Assembly (NCBI GenBank): GCA_963800255.1
Contig: CAWDAK010000009.1
Coordinates: forward strand, 372,001-436,000
Origin: DATFVA01 sp963800255
GTDB taxonomy: Bacteria; Bacteroidota; Ignavibacteria; Ignavibacteriales; Ignavibacteriaceae
Length of the DNA: 64,000 nucleotides
Direction of reading: 5' to 3'
Under the pieces are notes generated by a model. That model was not told the DNA's origin and did no database searches. It was given only the letters and a program-made list of their open reading frames with translations. A program made the translations under genes and the position numbers. This document shows, piece after piece, positions 27,578 to 36,299 of this stretch. Every line of letters begins with the position of its first letter. Within the stretch, counting starts at the first letter, position 1.

Positions 27578-29995
27578 TTAATAAGATGGTCGTACAGCGC
27601 CGCCCGACTTAAGGTTAAGTAGAACTTCACCAATTAACATTGGGCTGCTAACTCCGGCTGCTTTTGCCTCAAATTCCCAGAGCCATGGAATTTCCTCAAT
27701 CATTTGCGAAAGTCTGCCTATAAGTTCGCCAATACCTTTCTTTTCAGGCAGATTCATTTCAAGCAATGTTTCTTCAAGATCAATATCAGTAAGCGGGGTA
27801 ATCCGGAGAATTGATTTTATTTCAGAAATATTTACCTCAATCAACGGTCCGAATAATGGATCAGGTTTGATACGCACACTTATAACCGGCGTACCCCAGG
27901 GCTGAGTAGCAGCTGATTCGATTCCGAAGCATCGCATTAAGGCGGTCGTAGCTTCCTTATCAACTTTTCTTATTTCCTGCTGTTCAGGTATTTTCTCAAG
28001 TTCCTTCTGTACAATTGCACGTGCTTCACCCGCATTTATATCTTTGAACCAGACAAGCTTCCCGCCCGGCTTTTTCCGGTACTCCACATATTTAACAACC
28101 CGACCGAGAGCACTAACAGCAGATTCAGGGAAACGAAAGGCAGGAAACTGGATAGGTTTGTTTCCGGTTCCTGATTCATCTTCAATTGAAATTGTACCTT
28201 CAGCACCCATTATACAGAGAAGCACCGTCTTCTGAATTCCTGTTTTCTCTTCTGCAAACTTTACTCCTCTTCTTATGGCCGCCTCAATCGGTTTTGTTGA
28301 GCATTTTCCCACACAGGCAAAACCTACCAGCAACGCATCAACATCGTCACTGGATAATGCCAGTTTCACTGCTTCTTCATATTTATCGGGTGATGTAAAT
28401 GCGCCGAGATCAATTACACCCGGACCACTTACATTCAGATAATTTATCTCACAGGAATCAGCAAACAAAGTTGCCACTCCTGATGAATTGGCAATTATGC
28501 TTACACGGTTTCCTTTTGGCAGCGGCTGATGGACAAGCACAACAGCCACATCGAAAAGATCCTCAAGGGTTGGGGCTAGGATAATTCCCGTCTGCTGAAA
28601 TAAAGCTTCCACTTCCCTTTCCCCCGCTCTCATTGCGCCGCTTTTTAATTCAGTGGTTTTCCTGCCCGCTATACTTTTGCCGCTTTTAATACAGAGGATT
28701 GGTTTCTTATTAGTCATCCGCCTTGCAATCCTGACGAACCTGCGCGGGTTGCCGAAGGTTTCAAGATAAAGAATAGCCATTCTGGTATTCGGATCCTCTT
28801 CCCAGTACTGAAGAAGATCATTGCCGGAAACATCCGCACGGTTGCCTGCAGAAACAAAAGTGGTGAAGGTAACGCCTTTTTCCAGAGCGTAATCAAGGAT
28901 TACAAGTCCTAACGCGGCTGAGTGTGAAAAGAATCCTGTTTGACCCGGCGGCATAATAGCGGGAGCCATACTCGCATTTAATCTTACCTTTGGATCGGTA
29001 TTCATTACACCCAGACAGCTGGGACCAAGAAGACGGACACCATGCGCCCTCACGAGTTCAGCCAGCTTTTTCTGACGCTCAAGTCCCTCTGCCCCGGCAT
29101 CCGCAAATCCAGCTGAAACAACTACAAGTCCTTTTGTTCCTGCCTTTATTGCCCTTAGTGCTACATCATACACCTTTTCCGCGTTAACTGCTATTACAGC
29201 AAGGTCGGCTGTTTCAGGGATATCATTTATTGAAGGATAAGCTTTAATTCCGTTTACCGAATTTGTCTGAGGATTTACAGGATAAATTGTACCGGTAAAA
29301 TGAGCAGAAAGGATATTCTTGAAAATAATGTTACCAATAGATGAAGGATCTCGTGAGGCACCTATAACAGCTACAACCCGCGGACGTAGAAGAGGAATAA
29401 GAGAATTAGCCACGGCAATCCTATCCCTTAGTCCTGCAATCTCCCATAATGCAGCCGCACTTCCTACAGGAAGTTCTATGTGCACGGTATCAGAATTCCA
29501 GACCTGGTGCCTCTCAAAACCTGAACTCTTAAACACGTTAATCATAGGCTGGTTATCAGGAAGAACCTCGGCCTCAAATTCTACAAAACCATTTGCAGCG
29601 GCCAGACCCGCCAGCCTCTCCAGAAGCAAAGTGCCGATGCCTTTTCCCTGGTATCCATCCTCAATAAGAAAAGCAACTTCAGCTGAAGTGCTGTTCCCTC
29701 CGGCAATATAGTTTCCCAGTCCCACAACTTTGGATTCATCCCCTTCGCCTGTAAGGGCGAGAAGGCAGCCGCTCATCTTGAAGTTGCCGCTGCAGAGCTG
29801 GGTGATTACGTCGGCCGATACCTGGGAGATAGAAGCCATAAACCGCATTCTAAGGCTTTCCCGGGAGACCCGTGTCATAAATGATTCTACTTTAGGAATA
29901 TCGCTCAGATCTGCAGGTCTGAATATCAGTCCCTGTCCGTTTTTTAGTAAGACGTGTTCTTTGTAGGTGAGACCTTCTGGTATAATTCTGAACAT
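27578..29995 (-). CDS. Protein acetyltransferase-like fusion: N-terminal GNAT plus degenerate ADP-forming acyl-CoA synthetase
   Basis: 805 residues. The GNAT domain is at about 23-175, with acetyl-CoA loop QGKGIG (116-121). The CoA-binding Rossmann domain is at about 205-300 (VAVIGASRDPSSIGN). Succinyl-CoA-ligase-like domains are at about 320-630 (GPSCLGV, VSAGNRADVSGNDLL). The tail is shortened and resembles the ATP-grasp subdomain. Where active ADP-forming synthetases have the phosphohistidine (SHTG), this protein has LKSG (Lys451), so acyl-CoA synthesis is unlikely. Salmonella Pat has the same two parts in reverse order and acetylates Acs. Between acs and acuB-acuC, this is probably the AcuA/Pat equivalent (inference). 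Confidence 0.87.
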   Translation of the reverse strand: MFRIIPEGLTYKEHVLLKNGQGLIFRPADLSDIPKVESFMTRVSRESLRMRFMASISQVSADVITQLCSGNFKMSGCLLALTGEGDESKVVGLGNYIAGGNSTSAEVAFLIEDGYQGKGIGTLLLERLAGLAAANGFVEFEAEVLPDNQPMINVFKSSGFERHQVWNSDTVHIELPVGSAAALWEIAGLRDRIAVANSLIPLLRPRVVAVIGASRDPSSIGNIIFKNILSAHFTGTIYPVNPQTNSVNGIKAYPSINDIPETADLAVIAVNAEKVYDVALRAIKAGTKGLVVVSAGFADAGAEGLERQKKLAELVRAHGVRLLGPSCLGVMNTDPKVRLNASMAPAIMPPGQTGFFSHSAALGLVILDYALEKGVTFTTFVSAGNRADVSGNDLLQYWEEDPNTRMAILYLETFGNPRRFVRIARRMTNKKPILCIKSGKSIAGRKTTELKSGAMRAGEREVEALFQQTGIILAPTLEDLFDVAVVLVHQPLPKGNRVSIIANSSGVATLFADSCEINYLNVSGPGVIDLGAFTSPDKYEEAVKLALSSDDVDALLVGFACVGKCSTKPIEAAIRRGVKFAEEKTGIQKTVLLCIMGAEGTISIEDESGTGNKPIQFPAFRFPESAVSALGRVVKYVEYRKKPGGKLVWFKDINAGEARAIVQKELEKIPEQQEIRKVDKEATTALMRCFGIESAATQPWGTPVISVRIKPDPLFGPLIEVNISEIKSILRITPLTDIDLEETLLEMNLPEKKGIGELIGRLSQMIEEIPWLWEFEAKAAGVSSPMLIGEVLLNLKSGGAVRPSY

Positions 29996-30043
29996 TGGTT
30001 ATTATTTCCCATTATTCACGACGGGAATAATATATAAAAATAA

Positions 30044-30070
30044 TGGAGGTTCCAAGTTCCGGAACCTCCA
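30044..30070 (-). terminator. Hairpin between acs and the acetyltransferase fusion (partial terminator)
   Basis: Perfect 10-bp stem (TGGAGGTTCC / GGAACCTCCA) with a 7-nt loop, 11 nt after the acs stop. On the minus strand it is followed by TTATTTTTATATATT, so it can terminate part of the transcription. It would keep acs and the transporter more abundant than the downstream regulators while still allowing read-through; a separate promoter for the regulators is the alternative. Confidence 0.7.
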
Positions 30071-30080
30071 TAAAATATAA

Positions 30081-32108
30081 TCAGGACATATTTTTTATTT
30101 CTTCAACAACCTGGGGATTAGCCAGGGTAGTAATATCACCAGTGTCCTGTTTGTTCGCAATTGCCGAAAGAATACGGCGCATAATTTTTCCCGATCTCGT
30201 CTTTGGCATGTCGGAAACAATCCAAACTCTGCCAGGTTTGGCTATAGGTCCTATTTCAGTAGCCAGTGTAGCAGAGACCTTCTTTTCAATTTCAGCACTT
30301 GGCTGGATTCCAGGTTTTAAGGAAACAAATATATGAGGAATTTTTCCTTTGATGGGATCAGCAACAGGAACAACAGCAGCTTCTCCAACTTCTTCGCACA
30401 TCAGCGCTGCTGATTCAAGTTCTTTTGTTCCTAGCCGGTGCCCCGCAACGTTGATTACATCATCAATTCTTCCCAATATTCTGAAGTATCCATCAGGTGC
30501 TTCAACGGCTCCGTCTCCGGCAAAGTATGGCCAGTCCTGCCACTTTTTGCTTTCAGGATCCTTATTATACCGCTGGTAATACTGTTTCACAAACCTGTCA
30601 TCATCTCCCCAGATAGTAAGCATTCTTCCCGGCCATGGATTCTGTATACAGATATTGCCGGCTTTGCCGCTGCCTGCCGGAAGGGGTTTACCTTCTTCGT
30701 CAAAAATAATGGGGTATATTCCAGGTACGCCGGGACCAGCACTGCCTGGTTTCATTTTATGCACACCCGGAATGGTTGAGCACAGGAAACCTCCTGTTTC
30801 TGTCTGCCACCAGGTGTCAACTATTGCAGCTTCTTTTTTTCCAACTGTATTATAATACCATCTCCATACTTCAGGTTCGATAGGTTCACCTACCGTTGTC
30901 ATATGTTTGAAGTGGTAATTATACTTTGAGGGTTCATCAGGACCCACACGGCGGAGTGCACGTATTGCCGTAGGTGAGGTATGGAATATATTCACATCAA
31001 GTTCTTCAGCAACACGCCATGGCCTTCCTGCATCAGGATGAGTTGGTACTCCTTCGAATATTACTGAAGATGCGGCCAGTGCAAGCGGTCCGTAAATTAT
31101 ATATGAATGGCCCGTGATCCATCCTATATCTGCCATACACCAGTACACATCTTCAGGATGGATATCCTGTATGTATTTTGATGTCCCGGTAACGTATGAC
31201 ATATAACCGCCGATTGAATGCTGGGCGCCTTTCGGTTTACCGGTCGAGCCCGAGGTATACATTATAAAAAGAGTATCTTCGGAAGAAAGCTGCTCCGGTT
31301 CAACTTTTTGATGATAATATTTTTTTATTACATCATTAACCAAAAAGTCACGTCCATCTACAAGCGGTGTTTGTGCAGAATATTTACCCGGGTAGCGTTC
31401 AAAGATCAGAACCTTTTCTATTTCCTGTCCTTCTTTTAAAGCTTCGTTATATGCAATATCTGCTTTTTCTTTATGATCGATTAAGGTTCCTGCCCGGTAG
31501 TAGGAATCAGCGGTAACGAGTACTTTACTCTTCGCATCAGCAACTCTTTCACCGCAGGCTTTTCCCGAAAACCCTGAGAAAACCTGTGAGTGAATAGCAC
31601 CAATACGGGCACAGGCAAGCATAGCCACTGCAATCTCAGGAATCATGGGCATATGAAGGGTTACAGTATCTCCGGGTTTAACACCACAAAAATCCTTCAG
31701 CAGTGCTGCAAATTCATTAACCCTCACATAAAGCTCCTGAAAAGTTATATGTTGAATTGCTTCATCTTCAGGTTCAGGTACAAAATGTATAGCAGTTTTG
31801 TTTTTATATTTATCAAGGTGTCTGTCTATGCAGTTATAAGATGCATTTAACTTTCCTCCAGTAAACCATTTAAAGAAAGGAGGATTGCTTGAATCGAGTA
31901 CTTTATCGTAAGGTTTATACCAGTCGAGCATATCCGCATATTCTTTAAAGCAGTCGGGGAAGTTTTCCATTGAGAATCTATCCAGGATCTTTTCATCCTT
32001 AACATTTGCCTGCTGAGCAAATTCTTTAGTAGGCGGGTAACATTCCTCTTCTTTCCAATGCACGGCTATCTGGGATTCGGATACTTCATCATTAGTTGTT
32101 ATTGGCAT
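30081..32108 (-). CDS. acs: Acetyl-CoA synthetase (AMP-forming)
   Basis: Activates acetate to acetyl-CoA through acetyl-AMP. The AMP-binding P-loop is YTSGSTGKPKGAQHS. The acetate-pocket and GEPIEPEVWRWYY blocks, the DTWWQTETGG motif and the C-terminal catalytic lysine Lys641 in PKTRSGKIMRR are all present. Lys641 matches the lysine that is reversibly acetylated in Salmonella Acs (Lys609). 675 residues, full length. It lies 35 nt after the acetate transporter gene and before the acetyltransferase-like fusion, so both its substrate supply and its control appear to be encoded next door. Confidence 0.97.
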   Translation of the reverse strand: MPITTNDEVSESQIAVHWKEEECYPPTKEFAQQANVKDEKILDRFSMENFPDCFKEYADMLDWYKPYDKVLDSSNPPFFKWFTGGKLNASYNCIDRHLDKYKNKTAIHFVPEPEDEAIQHITFQELYVRVNEFAALLKDFCGVKPGDTVTLHMPMIPEIAVAMLACARIGAIHSQVFSGFSGKACGERVADAKSKVLVTADSYYRAGTLIDHKEKADIAYNEALKEGQEIEKVLIFERYPGKYSAQTPLVDGRDFLVNDVIKKYYHQKVEPEQLSSEDTLFIMYTSGSTGKPKGAQHSIGGYMSYVTGTSKYIQDIHPEDVYWCMADIGWITGHSYIIYGPLALAASSVIFEGVPTHPDAGRPWRVAEELDVNIFHTSPTAIRALRRVGPDEPSKYNYHFKHMTTVGEPIEPEVWRWYYNTVGKKEAAIVDTWWQTETGGFLCSTIPGVHKMKPGSAGPGVPGIYPIIFDEEGKPLPAGSGKAGNICIQNPWPGRMLTIWGDDDRFVKQYYQRYNKDPESKKWQDWPYFAGDGAVEAPDGYFRILGRIDDVINVAGHRLGTKELESAALMCEEVGEAAVVPVADPIKGKIPHIFVSLKPGIQPSAEIEKKVSATLATEIGPIAKPGRVWIVSDMPKTRSGKIMRRILSAIANKQDTGDITTLANPQVVEEIKNMS

Positions 32109-32143
32109 TATTTAACTCCTGTAATTTATTATTTGATTGACTC

Positions 32144-32776
32144 TTAGCCTATGGGCAGTACTGTTTTTCCGTAAGTTTCGTTCAGTACCTGTGCGAGGGC
32201 AAGATAAACTGCAGAAAGTCCGCAGAAAATACCTTCCCAGCCTGCGAATGTTTTTATAGCTGCATTTCCTGTGGCGTCACCAAGCGCCAGGAGCCAAAAT
32301 AATATAAACAGAGTAAAAAATACAACCTGTAATGCCTTGTTGTGTTTTAATGTGGCGATCCACATAACGAAAGTAAATAAACCCCACATAAACAGGTAAG
32401 CGGTCATTCCGGATGCATCGGCTGCTGCTACACCGCCCCAGTTCGGCATTAAAATGAGAAATACAAGCGTCAGCCAGAATAGTCCGTATGACGTAAAAGC
32501 TGTAGTACCGAACGTATTGCCTTTTTTCCACTCCATCCATCCTGCAAAAATCTGGGCCGCACCACCGTAGAAAATTCCCATAGCAAGGATCATACTGCTC
32601 ATACCGAATATCCCTGCATTGTGAAGATTTAAAAGTACTGTAGTCATACCAAATCCAAGCAGACCGAGCGGAGCAGGGTTTGCGGTTGTATCGGTGATTT
32701 TTGTTGAAGCTGAAGTTAGCAAATCCAGCGAAGAAGATTTTGAAGCTGTTTCAGCGACATGAGTAATCTCTGACAT
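32144..32776 (-). CDS. satP: Acetate transporter of the GPR1/FUN34/YaaH (SatP) family
   Basis: Six hydrophobic segments in 210 residues and the family signature NPAPLGLLGFGMTTVLLNLH near residue 36. A second family-type stretch is GMSSMILAMGIFYGGAAQI. Members move acetate or succinate across the inner membrane. The N-terminal 30 residues are polar and cytoplasmic. First gene of the acetate operon, 35 nt before acs. The ATG is preceded by AGGAGG on the minus strand (plus CCTCCT near 32782). Confidence 0.92.
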   Translation of the reverse strand: MSEITHVAETASKSSSLDLLTSASTKITDTTANPAPLGLLGFGMTTVLLNLHNAGIFGMSSMILAMGIFYGGAAQIFAGWMEWKKGNTFGTTAFTSYGLFWLTLVFLILMPNWGGVAAADASGMTAYLFMWGLFTFVMWIATLKHNKALQVVFFTLFILFWLLALGDATGNAAIKTFAGWEGIFCGLSAVYLALAQVLNETYGKTVLPIG

Positions 32777-33196
32777 AAGACCTCCTTATTTGATTTAGTT
32801 GATTAATGTCGATTTCACAGTTATCTTTCTGTAAAATCTGATATTCTGATTCGTAACAACAAAACATACCCGAAACTGCCGACTTCAAAATTCCCTCTGT
32901 CTTCCCGCTCATATCCAGGATTTAATATGCGTATAGCTAATGTAGTTAAGCCCAACGGATCAAGGTTCCAAAGAATATGCCATTCGGATTACTTGCTAAA
33001 TATCAATTAATTAAAGACGGGGGAAGGAACCGCATGGCGGAGATTCACCATTGCCGGCTAATTTTCACCATGGGTATTAGATTTGTGAAGGATTAAAAAA
33101 AAGAATAGAATATTAAAAACTTTCGGAGATAACCCTATCAGGTTGAGTAAGGCTGAATTCTTTTATATTTTTAAGGAAATTATTGAAAGTTTATAG
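32777..33196. promoter_or_regulatory. Divergent promoter region between acetate operon and TonB receptor operon
   Basis: 420 bp with no open reading frame worth calling; it must hold promoters for both divergent operons. Two exact copies of TTCACCAT start at 33044 and 33064, 20 bp apart (about two helical turns), separated by a short GC-rich stretch (TTGCCGGC). They could be a regulator site, but two 8-mers are weak evidence. I see no convincing -35/-10 pair. Confidence 0.35.
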
Positions 33197-35512
33197 TTGA
33201 AAACTTTCGTCTTAATGACCTGCATGCTTTTTATCCCGTTTTTGTCCACGACACAAGGTCAGAGTACGGTAGTGAAGATTTCAGGACTGATTACTGATGC
33301 TTCAACCGGCGAAGCGTTGATAAGAACAAACATCCTGCTTTACAAAGACTCGCTTTCCCTTGAAACTCCCCCTTTCCGGGGCGCTGTTTCCAACCAGTTC
33401 GGATTTTATGTTATACCCGATGTTCCGCCAGGCGATTACTTCCTGATTGCAAGATATCTGGGATACAAGACTGTCGTAAGAGAATTGAAAATCGAAGGCT
33501 CAAAAACTACGTACAGTTTTAATATTGAACTGGAACCAATGGATTTAAAGCTGGAAGAAGTAGTTATCAAGGGTGAAAAGAAAAAAACTCCTGATATAAG
33601 TACGGTTGATGTTTCACCTGAGATTTTGAAAAAACTTCCTTCCCTCAGTGGCGAAGTTGATCTCTTCAGGGCGTTACAGATGCTGCCTGGTGTTGCGGCT
33701 GCTTCAGAAATTTCAAACGGACTTTATGTTCGCGGCGGGTCACCTGATCAAACGCTTACCCTGGTTGACGGGATCATTGTTTACAACCCTTCGCATCTTG
33801 GGAATTTCGCGAGCACTTTTAACTCCGATGCAATTAAAGATGTAAAGCTTATAAAAGGAGCCTTTCCTGCAGAGTATGGCGGAAGGCTTTCAAGTGTACT
33901 GGATGTTAAGCTGCGTTCCGGTACAAAAGAATCTAACAAGGGTATCCTGAGCGTGGGTGCTGTTAACTCTCACGCTACTTTTGAAGGTCCGCTGGGAGAA
34001 AATGCCACTTACATGATCTCCGGGAGGAAAATGTACTATGATCTTTTCCAGGAAAATTTTGATAAGGGTTCAACAATACCCCGATATAACTTTTATGATT
34101 TAAGTGGAAAGGTGACGGGGAATTTAAGTGAGCAGAGCGTACTTTTTGTAAGCGGAATGTACAGTCAGGATAATGTTTACAGTCCTCCCGCTGAAAATAC
34201 AAGTTATGATATATCCTGGAGGAATTTTGCTGCCGGACTTAACTGGATACAGATCAACTCAAATTCAATTTTTACGAACAGCCTCATCAGCTATGTAGAT
34301 TACAAGTTCAAATCCATTATAACAGATAGTCTAACTCCCGGCACCCTTTCCAACTACTTTTCCTCTTCTGATCTGAGGGACTTTGATGTAAGACAGAATG
34401 TAGAGATTCATTGGAATGAAGACAATACATCAAAAGTTGGATTTGATCTTGCTTTTCATAATTACCACCTGCTTTATAGTGATATATATGATCCCGTAAT
34501 TGAAAGCGATCCCTTCGCGGGTTTCGATCTAAATTCGCTGGAGGGCTCTTTATTCCTTCAGAATGAATCTCATATAACTAAAGATCTTTTTGCTAATATC
34601 GGCGGAAGAGTATATTACTTTGATAAACAAAAATATTTAAGCTTTGAACCGAGGGTTTCGGTTGATTACTCACCTTTTTCACGCTTCAGGATAAAGGGTG
34701 CATTTGCTATCGCCCATCAGTTTCTTCACCTCGTAGTAAGAAATGACATAGCACTGCCTACCGACCTCTGGTATCCCTCAACGAAGAACATCACTCCCGG
34801 AAAATCCATTCAGTACGTAGGTGGATTTGATTATACGCTGGCAGATTATTTCTTCTCTATTGAAGGCTACTATAAAAGCCTTAAAAACCTTTATGAATTC
34901 AGGACTGACCCTACTCTTGATCCACGCAGGAGCAATATAGACGACCAGTTTGTAAACGGTGAAGGTGAGGCCTACGGACTGGAGTTTTTTATAAATAGGA
35001 CAATAGGAGACCTTGCCGGATGGATAGGTTATACGCTCTCATGGACCCGTGAAAAATTTGATAGGCTTAATGCTGGAAGGATATTCTATCCCAGGTATGA
35101 CCGCAGGCATGATGTTTCGGTTGTTCTTACCTATGAACCGGATGACAACTGGACGTTCGGAGCAACGTGGGTTTATGCCTCAGGACAGGGTTATACTCTT
35201 CCGATAGGACAATATTTTTTTAACGGTGCCGGACTGGGTGAATCCAGCGGTATCAAGTATAATTATACTGAGAGAAACGGCTACAAGCTTCCTGCGTATC
35301 ATAAACTTGACCTGAGCACCTCATATAGGTTTAGATGGGCTGGACTAAACTGGGAAGCCTTCCTGAACATTTACAATGTATATAACAGGAATAATGCTTT
35401 TGCCCGTTATGTAACTTATGAAAAAAATTCCTCGGGCAATGATGTACCAAAACTGAAACAAGTGAGTTTGTTTCCCGTAATCCCCATGGCAGGAATTAAG
35501 CTGGAATTTTGA
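33197..35512 (+). CDS. TonB-dependent outer-membrane receptor
   Basis: 771 residues. I accept the TTG start at 33197 because it gives MKTFVLMTCMLFIPF, a signal peptide with a basic N-terminus; ATG 33215 would remove the positive charge. CarboxypepD_reg-like domain at about 24-112 (KISGLITDASTGEALIRTN). Plug at about 130-235 (NGLYVRGGSPDQTLTLVDGI, FPAEYGGRLSSVLDV). Beta-barrel to the end, with final phenylalanine. It is followed 1 nt later by a DUF4249 lipoprotein, a pairing common in Bacteroidota. Ligand unknown. Confidence 0.93.
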   Translation: MKTFVLMTCMLFIPFLSTTQGQSTVVKISGLITDASTGEALIRTNILLYKDSLSLETPPFRGAVSNQFGFYVIPDVPPGDYFLIARYLGYKTVVRELKIEGSKTTYSFNIELEPMDLKLEEVVIKGEKKKTPDISTVDVSPEILKKLPSLSGEVDLFRALQMLPGVAAASEISNGLYVRGGSPDQTLTLVDGIIVYNPSHLGNFASTFNSDAIKDVKLIKGAFPAEYGGRLSSVLDVKLRSGTKESNKGILSVGAVNSHATFEGPLGENATYMISGRKMYYDLFQENFDKGSTIPRYNFYDLSGKVTGNLSEQSVLFVSGMYSQDNVYSPPAENTSYDISWRNFAAGLNWIQINSNSIFTNSLISYVDYKFKSIITDSLTPGTLSNYFSSSDLRDFDVRQNVEIHWNEDNTSKVGFDLAFHNYHLLYSDIYDPVIESDPFAGFDLNSLEGSLFLQNESHITKDLFANIGGRVYYFDKQKYLSFEPRVSVDYSPFSRFRIKGAFAIAHQFLHLVVRNDIALPTDLWYPSTKNITPGKSIQYVGGFDYTLADYFFSIEGYYKSLKNLYEFRTDPTLDPRRSNIDDQFVNGEGEAYGLEFFINRTIGDLAGWIGYTLSWTREKFDRLNAGRIFYPRYDRRHDVSVVLTYEPDDNWTFGATWVYASGQGYTLPIGQYFFNGAGLGESSGIKYNYTERNGYKLPAYHKLDLSTSYRFRWAGLNWEAFLNIYNVYNRNNAFARYVTYEKNSSGNDVPKLKQVSLFPVIPMAGIKLEF

Positions 35513-35513
35513 T

Positions 35514-36299
35514 ATGATTAGAAAGCTAATATTACTTGCGGTTTTATCTCTGCTGATATCCTCTTGTGAAAACAACACAGATGTTGAAATTGATCTTCCG
35601 TACAAGGAATATACAGTAGTTGAAGCACAGCTTTCTGCACATCAAATATTCCAGGGTGTGAGCATTACTCACACTCTCCCTCTTGATGAACCGTATGATA
35701 TAAAAAAAGCAGAAATAAAAGATGCATTTGCCTACATCGTTGAAAACGGGATTCGGATTTATCCGCTTCATTACAGCACAGACGGGATGTATTTTGCGGA
35801 TGGGGATTTTATAATTTCGCCCGACAGCAAATATGAATTATTCGCCCGGGTCGGTGAAAAAACCATCTATAGCAAAACGGTTGTACCTGACAAGCCCGTA
35901 ATAAATGTAGCATCCAATGCAGATGACCAATATTTATTTGCCAGCATTGACGCAAAACCCGACGAAGCATATGGAGCTGCCTGGATAATTGCGAATACCG
36001 ATAAACGTGCAGATTATTTTTTCACAATTGAATCCGCCGATGCATTTCCACAGGAACTCTCGATACGAACGATTCAGATACCTGAACCCTATAATACACC
36101 TCAATACAGCAGTAATTTCTTTATCCAGGTTTATGCTTTCGATAAAGCTTTTAAAGATTATTTTATTACTAATCCCGGCGGAAGCCAGATTGATAATGTG
36201 TTTATTGCCGGCGGTGGTTCGGTTTTATGGAATGTTTACGGCGAAGATGTGATCGGGTTGTTTATCGGTGTAACGAAAGGAGATGCAGTGAAGCCATGA
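35514..36299 (+). CDS. DUF4249-type outer-membrane lipoprotein
   Basis: 261 residues with lipobox LISSC (Cys18), so it is a surface or periplasmic lipoprotein. The N-terminal beta-rich region (YTVVEAQLSAH, IKDAFAYIVENGIRIYPLH, DSKYELFARVGEKTIYSKT) matches the DUF4249 pattern, a family encoded next to TonB receptors in Bacteroidota. It starts 1 nt after the receptor stop, and its own stop overlaps the next ATG (ATGA), so the three genes are translationally coupled. It probably assists ligand capture by the receptor (inference). DUF4249 proteins are often longer, so this is a short member. Confidence 0.82.
   Translation: MIRKLILLAVLSLLISSCENNTDVEIDLPYKEYTVVEAQLSAHQIFQGVSITHTLPLDEPYDIKKAEIKDAFAYIVENGIRIYPLHYSTDGMYFADGDFIISPDSKYELFARVGEKTIYSKTVVPDKPVINVASNADDQYLFASIDAKPDEAYGAAWIIANTDKRADYFFTIESADAFPQELSIRTIQIPEPYNTPQYSSNFFIQVYAFDKAFKDYFITNPGGSQIDNVFIAGGGSVLWNVYGEDVIGLFIGVTKGDAVKP

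Noticed and set aside
36227..36295. Upstream start for the rhodanese lipoprotein
   Set aside because: It would lie inside the DUF4249 gene and hide the lipoprotein signal. ATG 36296 fits ATGA coupling and the lipobox.
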